Positions 1-11,194 are shown, counted from the first letter of the stretch. The stretch is DNA of 64,000 bases from Cololabis saira (GCF_033807715.1 NC_084606.1:35246898-35310897), one strand, 5' to 3'. Translations and numbers: made by a program. The notes: a model not told the origin generated them from the letters alone.

Positions 1-66
1 CTTTTTATTTTCAATCATCTCTATTAGCCGAAAGTGCTATATAAAACCTATTTATTATTATTATTA

Positions 67-900
67 GGGCCCGAGCACTTAAAGTGCGAAGGAACCTATT
101 GTACATGTATCTATAGGAGTTCTTGTTCTCGTTCTCGTTCTCGTTTTTATTTTTCTTCTGATGAAATGAGGGCCTTTTGCCCCCCTAAACGTGCCCCAAA
201 AGTCACCAAATTTTGCACCAAGCCAGGCCTGGAGAAAAATTTGATATTTAATGGTTTGCACTAATGGGCGTGGCCTAATAAAACAGCGCCCCCTAGAAAA
301 CTTTGTGCCTCAAGCCCCACGATACGGTTTGACGTACATGAACAAAAATCGGTACACACCTGTATCATGTCGCAACTTAAAGAAAAGTCTCTTGGCGCCA
401 TGGCCGAAACGGGAAACAGGAAGTCGGCCATTTTGAATTAATCATGTAATTTTGGCGCAATTTATGCCATTTCTTCAGCCGCTTCTCGCCCCAACCGTAA
501 CGTGCACCCAGGTGTGTTATACATCAAAATGTGCGTCTCCAAAAAGCCAAAAAGTCCATTTTTTCTGCCATAAATTGGTGCAAATTGAACGATATTTGAT
601 AGTCCCTATTCTCTGCCATAACTTTTGAACGGGTTGTGATAAAACCATGTGGGTGGTGTCATCGGACTCGGTAATGAGTCCTTGACCTTCATTGGCCTGA
701 ATTAGCCCCGCCCCTTTTTCTGATTGGTTGTCCCTCTTTTCTGCTATAACTTTTGAATGGTTTGATACAGAGTTGTGGGTGGTGTCATCCTCTAAATGTC
801 CAGGCCTGAAGAATCTACATGCAAGTCATACAAGCTTCCACTGCAGCCTGAACGTGCACAAGGGTGCGAGGGCCCGTTCATCACTGCTTGCAGCTTTAAT
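67..900. mobile_element. Dispersed teleost repeat, copy 1 (unclassified)
   Basis: One of three copies in the window (others at 14881-15710 and 41296-41958). One end reads GGGCCCGAGCACT, the other GCAGTGATGAACGGGCCC in the reverse sense. The body has conserved blocks around GGGCGTGGCCTAAT and TGAATTAGCCCCGCCCC. Here it lies between two (ATT)n tracts, 51-66 and about 899-919. Short open frames inside it look non-coding: they are not conserved between copies beyond the DNA similarity. No transposase, RT or tRNA-like head is visible, so the class is unknown. Confidence 0.75.
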
Positions 901-2942
901 AATTATTATTATTATTATTAACCTTTTTGCAATTGACCCAATCAGCTGCAAAATGTTCTTTTTAGTACCACGTACTTTTCACCACTTCATTGCCCACGTT
1001 TCAACATTTTTGAGAACTGGTCCATCCATCAAATCCAAAACGGGTACACACTTTTCATGAAACCGTGAACAGTCTCACTTTTAACAACCAATATGTTTTT
1101 CATTTTCTAGTGGTAAAAAAAAAAAATTGTTTGTAATTTTTTCCAGTTTTTTGTATGTTTTGATTAACATTTTGCAAAGCATCCCAACTTATTTTTATTT
1201 CTTTTTGAGGGGGAGGGGGGGGGGGGTTGTAAAACACAGGCTTTCCATTAAAGAAAAGATCAATAAACTAAACTTACAGAAAATGTGTTGTGTGCTGAAC
1301 TACTTCTTAGCTGAGGCTGAGCAGTTACCAGGCAACCAGAGGATATGTTGTGCCACAGCATATTTTACACACTTCCTCCATGTAGCCTTTCAGTGTTGGT
1401 GTTGACATGCATAGCTTAGGTGTTTTCCATTCAAAAAATACAGTATGAAATATGTTGTGATTTATTTATTTATCTTTTTTACAGGTCACTACTGCTACTC
1501 GATGCAAAACATGTAATAGAGTTTGCTAAAAGCCATCAAGTCAGCAAGAACATACCGTATCTCCTCACCACACTGCGCTGTCCTTATCCATGTTTGTGTG
1601 TTCCAAGTTGCTGCCAAGGAGATATGTGGGAGTGAGCCATGGGTGCTGTCACGCGGTGTCCTTTATTTTTGATTTTATTTATTTTCCCCTCCAGGCCTTC
1701 ACCCACATCCAGCTCAAATGACTAAGACCATTAAACTATCTGCTGCTGTCACCCACATACATACACTTTAGAGCTACAAGGAAAGCCCTGTAACTTCAGG
1801 TAGGATATATTCTGGTTTCTGAGACTACAAAATATACATCGTTACCCTTTTTAATTCATCTCTCTTTTCAGTTTTGGGTGTGGATTTACTGAACATGCTC
1901 CCAGAAGAGGCAGTGGAGTGTGGAAAAGAATGTGTGCAATAAATTCTGAGGATGAACGATGATTAAAAGTGCATCTAAGTCCGCACAATCATCAGTTTGC
2001 TGCCTACTAATAACGTAACATCAATAGGGTTATCATAAACCCTAATATAGAAATCCTTGGCTGCTCTGCCGACTGAATCATTATCTCTGTTGTGCATGCG
2101 AGAAGTAGCATCATGTTAATAGCGGAATATCCTAATTGGGTTTCAACAAAATTGATTCAATCTGCCCTTTAGTTCGTGACATAACATTTAAATAGAACAT
2201 TTAACCTCCTCTCTTGATGCTTTCTCATTTGAGCACTTGGGCACACACAGAAACGCACACAGTGGTACTTACACATGCACAACCCATCTACACAAACCCC
2301 AAGAGTGGCAGCTGGAACTTGTTAATTGCGAGCGCTAAATTCAAACGCTATCGTTATCTCGCTTGGCAGGGACATAAATATTAATATATCATAAAGAGCT
2401 ATAAAAAGCATGCCTAGCCTCATTTGGATCCATATATATTCAGCTGTTAGTGTCTGTTGGGGAGAAGGGGACCATCATTTATTAAAGGAGGGGGGGCCAG
2501 AGCAGGCTGTCACAAAAAAGACGAAGACAGGAAATGACTTGCTCTTCAAAATGGAAGATTGAAGAGAGGAGAGTTGTGATAGAGGAGAAGGATGCTGGAG
2601 AGTGCAGTTAAAAGCGTCATCCAAGGGATGGAGACGAGGGGGAAAAAAACTAAAAGGACTGACGTGCAGCTTGTTGAAGAATTGTGGAAAAACATCAACT
2701 CTGCAGGAGAACATGGAGCTCAATCGATGCAACCTGTCTGGTATTATCCTACCATTCTGTCTGGATTTTGTACACATGAAACAAACTAAAAACACACTTA
2801 ACTTGTCCTTGGATCTCAGCTATCCGGGTGTACCAGACAGTGCAGATGCCGTTGTTGCTGCCCATCCTGGTTTCTGCTTGCGACCTCTATGAAGCCCAGC
2901 GGAGACGGCGGGTGTTGACAGAGTTCCACCAGAAGGTTTTTT
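901..2942. other. No gene recognised
   Basis: Single-copy-looking AT-rich sequence with short low-complexity tracts (an A-run near 1116 and a G-run at about 1207-1226). A few splice-acceptor-like pyrimidine tracts ending in AG occur (about 1485 and 1700), but the frames after them match nothing I recognise. I see no convincing exon. Confidence 0.5.
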
Positions 2943-3173
2943 CAGTACTGGAGTTGAGGGGGGATGAGGCGGGATGGCATCCCCCCCCTGAAATAAAAAC
3001 GGTCCAAATCATCCCCCCCCTTAAATAAAAACGGTCCAAATCATCCCCCCTGTAAAACTGCCATCCCTCCTTTCCATCCCTTATGTCATTTCAGCAATGA
3101 ATGTGGTTTTACTGCTATTTCAACATTTAGAGTCATCACCAGAAAAATAACACCAGAAAAATAACTTATTTGA

Positions 3174-3285
3174 CAATTTTCACCTGTTTCAAGTAAATTT
3201 TCACTTGAAATAAGTAGAAAAATCTGCCAGTGCAGATTTTTCTACTTATTTCAAGTGAAAATCTACTTGAAACAGGTGAAAATTG
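3174..3285. repeat. Long near-perfect hairpin in the hAT copy
   Basis: Two 53 nt arms (3174-3226 and 3233-3285) pair with one mismatch around a 6 nt spacer. Related copies at about 46030-46190 and 51100-51270 keep the arms but have longer spacers. If transcribed, the RNA would fold like a small-RNA precursor. The arms are part of the transposon, so this is not evidence of a host microRNA gene. Confidence 0.85.
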
Positions 3286-3487
3286 TTGTTTTTTCCAATG
3301 ATGAGTCTTGTTTTAAGTGTAATAAGACACTTAAATAATAAGACAAATATTCTTGTTAAGATTTTGAGTTTTTGCAGTGATCCATTTTACTTATCCTGTG
3401 AAGGACAGAGTCATATTGATAAGTTCAGAAAACTGTTTTTTATTTTTGTGTTTTGATGTATTAGATGTAAGCCAAGTGGATATTTAA

Positions 3488-4295
3488 AGGTATTGTGACA
3501 TGAAAAACACATTTTTCTTGATTTTTTGTGTTTTGTTGGGTGTCTTGACATCAATTACACCCAAAAAACAACGAACTTTTAACATTCAGTGTATTGTGTG
3601 CTTTCTGGGATTTTCCGCATAACTATGCAAAAACGGCTCATCTGGTTTGGTGGCGGGCCGTGACGTCAAGGCCCGCTAAATCACCGCCCCATCCACCCAG
3701 CTCCCTGCCTCCTCTCCTCTCCAGCGCACCATAAAGGCTGATTTATGGTTCCGTGTTACACCGACGCAGAGCCTACGGCGTAGGGTTACGCGGCGACGCG
3801 CACCGTACGCTGAACCCTACGGCGTAGGCTCTGCGTCGATTTAACGCGGAACCATAAATCAGGCTTAACACGGAGCTGTTTAGAGCCTCTTTTGTTCTAA
3901 TCACCGGAGGAAAACTGCTAAGAAGACCCGCGGCCACTGACTGGACTTAAGATAAGGGGACAGTGCTGCTTGCATGCCTTTATTTTTATGATTGTTTGCT
4001 GTGGTTCTCCCTGCTGCTTTTCCTTCGCCTGTCGCTCCCGGCTTACCTCTCCGACGCCGCTGTGAGCGTATGGCTGGAGGAGGAGGAGGTTTGGAGGAGG
4101 AGCGGGGCAATGATTGACAGGAAAGGGGGAAAAGGAAGCATTTTTCACGGCGCAAAAAAACACTGTAATAAAAAGCCAGGAATGGAGTTCTGGAGTGAAG
4201 TTTTTCTTGTTACACTCTTTTAGACACATTTGAGGGATGTTGGCCAAGACTTTTAATAGTGTTAAAAGCATGTTAAAAATGATGTCACAATACCT
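3488..4295. mobile_element. TTAA-target non-autonomous transposon (AGGTATTGTGAC family)
   Basis: Terminal inverted repeats AGGTATTGTGACAT and ATGTCACAATACCT, about 14 bp and perfect, flanked by TTAA at 3484-3487 and 4296-4299. The related hAT copies at 45835 and 50889 have the uninterrupted site GGATATTTAAAGC, so this is a true insertion. TTAA duplications are typical of piggyBac and Kolobok; which applies cannot be decided without a transposase. It carries a Harbinger-like MITE at 3735-3865. Confidence 0.85.
3735..3865. mobile_element. Palindromic PIF/Harbinger-like MITE, copy 1
   Basis: A 131 bp almost full-length palindrome with ends AGGCTGATTTATGG and CCATAAATCAGGCT, flanked by TAA on both sides (3732-3734 and 3866-3868). 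A 3 bp TAA/TTA duplication is typical of PIF/Harbinger. The core is CpG-rich (CGACGCAGAGCC and its complement). Copies 2 and 3 are at 19924-20054 and 26828-26947. Confidence 0.8.
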
Positions 4296-4299
4296 TTAA

Positions 4300-4640
4300 A
4301 GGAGCATGAGGCTCCTTTTAAGAAATGAGACTCTCTAGCGCCACCATTCACCACGACGGCCGTCGGGGGTACTGCAGCCAACAGCGAAGCCGGCACGGGA
4401 GAACGGGGAGAACGTGCATGCAGCGTCATGTGACGTCACATCCGCAGCCCAGCGCGGGAAATTCGGCCCCACAATTGCAGCACATTTTGCAGCACACAGC
4501 CTGTTCAAGGCAACGGAGAGATACACTAGAGGGCTCATTCTTTTTGGTTTGGAATGCTTCATCTGACATTATTACTAGAAAACTTAAAAAGTATACACAT
4601 TTTTTTCATAAATCCTGCCTCAATCCTGCCTCATGCTCCT
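4300..4640. mobile_element. TTAA-target MITE, copy 1 (AGGAGCATGAGGC family)
   Basis: A 341 bp element with inverted ends AGGAGCATGAGGC and GCCTCATGCTCCT, flanked by TTAA at 4296-4299 and 4641-4644. It abuts the 3488-4295 element and shares its TTAA, so one inserted into the duplication of the other. A copy of identical length is at 5614-5954. The interior has GC-rich stretches but no transposase. Confidence 0.88.
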
Positions 4641-4829
4641 TTAAAGGTTACAGAAGGCTGCATTTACATGTAACTGCTGCTATGTCATTCCTGCAGTATT
4701 TCTGCAGGTGTTTTGGTCACTGCTATTATTTGTAATATATTATATTATTTGTAATCAGCACAAATTATCTGTCCCCATATGATAAAATCCACCATCCCAC
4801 CTGATTTCTTTTTTACAACTCGAGTACTG

Positions 4830-5558
4830 GGTATTTTCAGGACACCCCAATGCTGCTGCTCCACGGCTGCTTAATCCTCACAAAGTAAAGAGAAACAGTA
4901 GCTCTTGGTTGGTGAGTGGGAGCTAATAAGAATATCTGATGTAAGACGACAATGCCTCCCTCCGAAAACAAACAGCAGTGCTTTAATCTATCAGAAGTTA
5001 ACATTAGCTAGGGCAATTTGCAAACAGCGTGTCAGATAAATCATAATAAAACTCAGAAGTGAATTACTCTACAGTCCCTTTTCACTGGTACCTTTGGATG
5101 AGTTTGCAGCTAAACGAATTATCCAAGCAGCAGACTCTTGCTGGGTTAATTGGGGAGGATTGGGTTATTCTGGGCTGTAGATGACAGAGAGGAGTCTATT
5201 TCTTTTTTGGATATGTGAGACAAATTATTACAGCTTTATTGGACCAAATTGGATTAAAAAAGAAGGCGGATAGTGAAGGTTAAAAAAGAGGGAGATAGAG
5301 AAACACGCTAACAAAAAGCTCTTGTCAAATCAGAAACTCTCGTTGGCATTTTCAAAAGATCCAATTTGATAAAACAGAACTTGTCAATGTAAGTAAATAT
5401 GTGATTCAAATGTAAATGAAGAAGTGAACGCATCAATTTTTGCAGATGCCATTATAGCAACTGACTACATGCTGAACACTGGTTAATATCTTTAGTTTGA
5501 AACGTCCACACTAAATTCCACTTTAGTGCTAGTTTGATGCAACTTTTAACATAAAAAC
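4830..5558. other. No gene recognised
   Basis: Unique-looking sequence between two transposon complexes. No repeat copy, coding similarity or RNA gene seen. Confidence 0.45.
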
Positions 5559-5613
5559 TACGGTGGCCGACAAGGGCCAAACGCACTACAACGGCCTAAT
5601 GCGTCTCAGTTAA

Positions 5614-5954
5614 AGTAGCATGAGGCTCCTTTTAAGAAATGAGACTCTCTAGCGCCACCCTTCACCACGACGGCCGTTGGGGGTACTGCAGCCAACAGCG
5701 AAGCCGGCACGGGAGAACGGGGGGAACGTGCATGCAGCGTCATGTGACGTCACATCTGCAGCCCAGCGCGGGAAATTCCGGCCCACAATTGCAGCACATT
5801 TTGCAGCACACAGCCTGTTCAAGGCAACGGAGAGATACACTAGAGGGCTCATTCTTTTTGGTTTGGAACGCTTCATCTGACATTATTACTAGAAAACTTA
5901 AAACGTTTACCAATTTTTTTCATAAATCCTGCCTCAATCCTGCCTCAGGCTCCT
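5614..5954. mobile_element. TTAA-target MITE, copy 2 (AGGAGCATGAGGC family)
   Basis: A 341 bp element, highly similar along its length to 4300-4640, flanked by TTAA at 5610-5613 and 5955-5958. It sits in the left arm of the surrounding fold-back element. The opposite arm shows the pre-insertion sequence. Confidence 0.88.
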
Positions 5955-6230
5955 TTAAGGAAAACGGCTTCAAGTACAGAAACGATTCAAATTCACAAAC
6001 TCTAAACGAGGTACAACAAGAGGAACGTGGTGCAAATGAACAAACGTGCTGCAAAAAGCAAAGACAAATGCAGCATCATCAAACGCGCTGCAAATAGAGA
6101 AACGATGCAAAGGACAAAACGATATAAAACAAGAAACCATCTTCAAAAGAAAAACGCTTCATAACCAGTCACTACAACTGGAAGTGCTCCAAACCTGCAG
6201 GGGGCGCTCTGACTGAACCAGTGTTTACAT

Positions 6231-6783
6231 CAGGGGTCGGCAACCCAAAATGTTGAAAGAGCCATATTGGACCAAAAACACAAAAAACAAATATGTCTGG
6301 AGCCGCAAAAAATGAAAAGTCTTGTACAAGCCTTAGAATGAAGGCAACACATGCTGCATGTAGCTATATTAGTTATAACTGGGTACTCGGCTGCAAATGT
6401 AGCTGCTAATGTCTTTCCACATGACTCTTTTTGTTACGCGAATCTATGGAGTATTAGGGAAAGGCAAGAGAAAAATCTAAATAATATTTTAGAGGAGGAA
6501 GATTTTTTTTTCATTATGCACTTCGAAAAAAAAGTCGAAATGTCGAGAAAAAAGTCGAAATGTCGAGATTAATGTTGAAGTGCAATTTCAAGAAAAAAGT
6601 CGAAATGTTGAGAAAAAAGTCAAAATGTTGAGAAAAAAGTCAAAAGGAAAAAGGAAGAAAAAAAGAGAAAAAAAGGAAAAAAAAGAAAAAAAAGGTCAAA
6701 CATTTTTGAAAAAGCTCCAGGAGCCATTAGGGCGGCGCTAAAGAGCCTCATGCGGCTCTATAGCCGCGGGTTGCCGACCCCTG
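6231..6783. mobile_element. hAT MITE, copy 1 (CAGGGGTCGGCAACCC family)
   Basis: Inverted ends CAGGGGTCGGCAACCC and GGGTTGCCGACCCCTG, with a perfect 8 bp duplication GTTTACAT at 6223-6230 and 6784-6791, diagnostic of hAT. It contains a purine-rich tandem array of a roughly 20 bp unit (GTCGAAATGTCGAGAAAAAA) around 6530-6650. Other copies are at 44186-44870 and 58759-59543 (inverted), with a fragment at about 40303-40544. Confidence 0.92.
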
Positions 6784-7095
6784 GTTTACATCCATGGTTT
6801 AAACATACAGCGGGAACGGTAATGTGAATTTTATCTGACTATATTTATATACGATGTATATATCACTGTACAACGCTGTACATTGTATCGTCTAGTGTAA
6901 AATATAATAAAGAAACGTCTCGTAATGTGCAGTGTCTTTGTTTTTTGCAGAAGGTTTTTTCATTTGCACCACGTTCCTCTTTTTGTACCTCGTTTTGAGT
7001 TTGTGAATTTGAATCGTTTCTGTACTTGAAGCCGTTTTCCTGAACTGAGACGCATTAGGCCTTTGCAGTGCGTTTGGCCCTTGTCGGCCACCGTA

Positions 7096-8252
7096 GAAAA
7101 CAGAGAGGGAGCAGTGGCCCCCCACTTCCTCCAGGACTCTCCAAGAAAACATCCTCACAAACACACATTTACACTTCTGCGACTGCCTGAAGCAACTTTT
7201 CTTAGATTACTCTGTTTCCAATTCCAAGAATCAGGGCTAAAAAATGTGTTTGTTTGTTATACAGTGAACTGAAGAGATGAGTAACTACCAGATGAGGAGG
7301 AGATATTCACTGCATGTGGAAAATCTGTGTTCTGGTTTCATAAATCGTGTCAAATAGCTTGAGCTGCCCTAACACAACTTGCCGTTTAGTGTTTGGTTTA
7401 CTGTCGGCAAACTCGGCTCACATCAAACCTGCTCAAAACCTGTATTATCTTTGTTGTTTTGACAAATTCTCGCTCGTCTATAAAACACAAAACAACGTGC
7501 CACTTCAAAGCTCCGACTGAAATACACCCGCCACTTCCACACTTTCATTATTTACGACTGATCACACAGTGACTGAGAGCTCTGTCATGGCTGCCGCGTT
7601 TTCACGGGATTTTGCAACAACAGTCTGACAGGACTGAACCTCATATCACTTTATAAACATCAAAACTGTCCAGACTTTGCTTTACTTACTGTACTTGCTT
7701 TTGGCTAGAATGAATATTATTCACCACTGGATAGGAGCCAAACAAAGAAAAATTGTAAAAGTGGACAAAATCCAATAATTGATATCAGAAAAGAAGCTTT
7801 AAATCCTGGTCTCAAAAGTAGATTACCTGCTGAAATTGAATTTTCATGTCTTTCTAGCCGTTAAACCACAGACACCAGCTACCTGAGAAAAAAGTTTGTT
7901 TTTTTTTGTCAATATTTGAAGTTTTCAAGGCCCGATGAGAGCACCAAAGATGTCCCCCATTGAAGGCATCTTAATGGTTGACCAATGATCAAAACAATCC
8001 CCAATTTACACCAGACCCTATTATCCTTCCAGTCAGTTGTTGAATCGGAACGATCTGAAATCAAATGAGAGAATGATTTGGATTTAAAAATTTCCTCTGA
8101 ATTATGGAAGATAGCGTGTAAACTAAACTCAAGATTCAAGGTGACTCAATTTATTTCCTACTCCAAATCCATCTTACCCCTTCTAAAGTGGATTCTTGTT
8201 GAACTATCGCGTCACCTTTTTGCTGCACCTTCTTTCCCTCCACTTGGGAGCG
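7096..8252. other. No gene recognised
   Basis: Unique-looking sequence. No repeat copy, coding similarity or RNA gene seen. Confidence 0.45.
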
Positions 8253-8877
8253 TGTTAGGGTTTGACACTTCCTGTTTTATTTTGAAGCCCATGGCCGTAT
8301 CCGAAATCGCATACTGTACTTCTAGTACGTACTGATTTTGCCAAAATGTAGTATGTAGTATGTAGTATGTAGTATGCGAACAAAAGCAAAATCTGCAGTA
8401 TGGGAAAAATACCCGGATGTCTTACTGATTTGGAAAAAATCTGCAGCATGCATCAGACCAGTCTACCTCGCCTACTATGTCCCAGAATGCAATGCGCCCT
8501 TGACCGGACAGCACAATTTTTTTCTTTTTTTTACAACCTTTATTGAGAAAACACAAGTGCAATACAAAACAGCGGCGATCGAACAGCACAATTTCTACAC
8601 CTCTGGTCGCCTTTTATACTGTACTTTATTATGTGTCATCAGTACTGTACTGTGCGCATGATATTATTCACGCTGTTTTGTATTGCACTTGTGTTTTCTC
8701 AATAAAGCTTGTAAAAACAAAAACAACTGCTGCCCGGTCAAGGGGGCATTGCATTCTGGGATATAGTAGGCAAGGTAGACTGGTCTGATGCATCATAGAC
8801 ATCATAGACCTATATCACCTTTTTGGAACTCCTGCATCTCTCCTGCATCTGGGTCCTACTCCAACTGCAACGTGACA
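8253..8877 (+). mobile_element. Interrupted solo LTR (TGTCAGGGTTTGACA family)
   Basis: The left piece (8253-about 8290) begins TGTTAGGGTTTGACACTTCC and the right piece (about 8822-8877) ends in a CTCCTGCATCTGGGTCCT block and TGACA. Both match the ends of the LTRs at 35921-36261 and 40159-40659. About 530 bp of other repeat separates them. No target duplication is evident, so this is probably an old copy. Confidence 0.65.
8291..8821. mobile_element. Fold-back repeat nested in the solo LTR
   Basis: Arms at about 8445-8575 and 8665-8800 are inverted copies. Shared landmarks are GCATCAGACCAGTCTACC with its complement, and the TATTGAGAAAACACAAGTG block with its complement. The left part begins CCGTATCCGAAATCGCATACT and has a four-fold GTAGTAT tandem at about 8346-8375. 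A degenerate relative of the right arm occurs near 18320-18360. No coding capacity; the exact ends are unclear. Confidence 0.6.
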
Positions 8878-9901
8878 TAAACATATTAGTTTTAGTTAGA
8901 GTCCGTGATGCTACATGTATATCCAAACTCCATGGCTTTCTCTTCCCAATGGATCCTGAAATATGCCTTTCACTCATAGTTATGCTAATAAAGTTTCAGC
9001 AGTCTTGTTGGTTATTGCCAATATAATCTATAGCCCGGAAATGGAATTCCAATCTGCCGGTTGGATTGTGGCTCTCAGAAATTAAAAACTGTATTCCCCT
9101 GGAGAAGATAAGCTACTCATCAAAGGATGAATGACACATATTTTGCAGAATATGGCAGTTTTTTATTACGTTCATGGGGAATCAGCCGATCCAAATGCTT
9201 GAGGGAATGTTGTCAGTTGGATCTCAGGGCTGCTGTTACGTATTCTGATTTTTTAAATTTCCATTTAGATAATATATATTTTATTATCTTAATAGTATAA
9301 TTTATATTTTACATATTACTTGAACATATCTTTGGGTATAATGTTTTGTTTTTTACTGTTTGGCCTCAGTTTTGTGTTGTCTTGTCAAAAAAAAAGAAAG
9401 ATCTTTAAATCTTTTTTTTTTTATATATATATATATTTGCACCCTTAGTAAACATCAGTACTAGTGGCCTTTTTTATTTATTTTTGCATACACATTTTGT
9501 TTTGCAAGACATGCGACCATGTTAGTTATTTTATACCTCACACTGGCCTTTTATTGTGTCACTACATCACATTAATCTAATGAATTTCTTTGGCACCCTG
9601 AGCGGTGTTCCTCCTCACAGCAAGTCTTCTTTATCTTATTCCCCTGCCTTCTCTTTTCTTTAACATGGTGATTTATTTATCCCCGGGTTAGAGGTGCCGC
9701 AGCTTTCAGAACTGTATACACTCCCAATCAGTCATCGCACAGTCCAAAGCGTAAAGCTGTCTGCCAAGCCTTCACTTAAGAAAAACATTGTGACGTTTGT
9801 GTGTCTCCGGTAAGATATGTTTAAAAAGAGAAACAGACAGTGTCATTACAAGGTATAGAAAACATATATATACGTGTGTGTATGTGTGTGTGTTTACTGT
9901 G

Positions 9902-9941
<40 letters not shown>

Positions 9942-11194
9942 GGAGGCTAAGTGCCTGCTCCTTTGTTGTTAAATCTGTTCTTCTCTTCTCCATGCAGGGA
10001 GCTCGTTACCACTAATCCGTTTATCTTATTGCATTTCTGCCAGAGAATCTGCATCATGCAATCCAAATGCATGCTGGGACATGGACCCAAGTGGACTAGA
10101 AGGTTAGCTAATTCCAGCACCGGCTCTACACGCAATGAAATGTTAGGGGGAAAAAAATGCATCAACATGACATTTATCTCGTAATTAGGTTTCTGTGTGT
10201 GTGTTTTGCAACATTTCCTCCTTCAGTACCTCAACAGCAAATGGGAACTGAACGCTTTAGCGTGGGATTTTCCAAGCGACAAAAAGCATCTTCAGTTCAA
10301 AGTGCCGTTTAGTTCTTTCTTCAGGTATACGTGCACCGCCATCATCGGCAACGTGTAGAATGAAAATGCAAAAACTAATTACTCCTGACAGAATAGCGTT
10401 GGAATTCTGTTATATTATCTTCAAGAGCCCTGGCAATGACAGGGCTTCACTTTTTTTTTGGTTCTGCTCCAAGTAGCATTCAGACATAATTACGCACACA
10501 CACACTCACACACATACACAGATAGATAAATGGGAGGAAATAATCTGGGCAGAGCGGATGCAGTGCCTCCATTCAGATGAGAGTTGTTCTGAAGCAAAGA
10601 GATGGACAGAATGGAGCGAATTTAAATTGCCAGATGTGATTGAGTTCTATTGTGTGGTCTGTGTTGGCTAATGGGTGGCAGTCAAAAGGAGGAGGAGGGA
10701 TAAGAGTGAGGGAACAAGGCGGAGAGGAAAAGGGAGAACATTCTTGATGTGCAGAGCTTATTAGTGCTCGGCTGCTGAGTTGGACCTGATCACTGGGGAC
10801 TCTTGGGCAAATCCAATATAGCAGCGTATAGGGCCACTCTGTTATAGCACAGTGTGACTCTTCTTCATGTACGGACCCCAAGTAGAAAATGGCATGTGGG
10901 CGTCCTTTACATCCAGATCCTGCACACATTAAACAAAGATAATTACTCCACATGCATTCAGCCAGAGGACTGCATGGTTTCCCCTCTGAGATCCAGGCTG
11001 TGACTTTGTCAGCTCACGGATACGAGGGTGCGAGGGTGTGCAGAGACCCAACTGGGCACTAAATTAGTCCAGCAGAGCCCAGATCTCAACCTCAGCTTAC
11101 TGAGCAAAGAAAAGATTATACAGCTGGCTGAGAAACAACGTCACACCAGCTCTTTTCTAAAGTTCTTGAATATAAGAACTTAATGAATATATGG
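8878..11194. other. No gene recognised; unique-looking with microsatellites
   Basis: About 2.3 kb without a recognisable repeat copy apart from microsatellites (9870-9939, plus short tracts near 9420 and 10495). Clusters of TAATTA-like and CAAT-rich motifs are present around 10180-10450, but nothing I can assign to a gene. Confidence 0.4.
9870..9939. repeat. (GT)n / (AC)n inverted microsatellite
   Basis: An interrupted GT tract (about 9874-9893) is followed within 10 bp by a pure AC tract (9903-9939), so the two can pair as a hairpin. Open frames across it (valine/cysteine and threonine/histidine repeats) are artefacts. Confidence 0.95.

Larger units (their letters stand above)
2943..4829. 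mobile_element. hAT-type non-autonomous element, copy 1 (CAGTACTGGAG family)
   Basis: The ends read CAGTACTGGAGTTG and CAACTCGAGTACTG, a short imperfect terminal inverted repeat. Flanks GGTTTTTT (2935-2942) and GGTATTTT (4830-4837) match at 7 of 8 positions, as expected for a hAT 8 bp duplication. The shell is 2943-3487 plus 4641-4829; the rest is later insertions. Other copies are at 45835-46595 and 50889-51674, with a rearranged inverted copy at about 26178-26657. No transposase is encoded. Confidence 0.8.
5559..7095. mobile_element. Fold-back element, copy 1 (TACGGTGGCCGA family)
   Basis: Ends TACGGTGGCCGACAAGG and its complement CCTTGTCGGCCACCGTA form inverted arms. Leaving out the nested insertion, each arm is about 180 bp (right arm about 6915-7095). 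Flanks AAAAAC and GAAAAC match at 5 of 6 positions, suggesting a 6 bp duplication. The right arm keeps the unoccupied site CTCAGTTCAGG where the left arm carries the 5614-5954 insertion. A hAT is also nested at 6231-6783. It is related in ends and internal GCTGCAAAT units to the element at 38126-38773. No transposase is visible. Confidence 0.75.

Noticed and set aside
1485..1635. Possible exon after a pyrimidine tract ending in ACAG
   Set aside because: The frame ends after about 50 codons, matches no protein I know, and no matching donor site or neighbouring exon was found.
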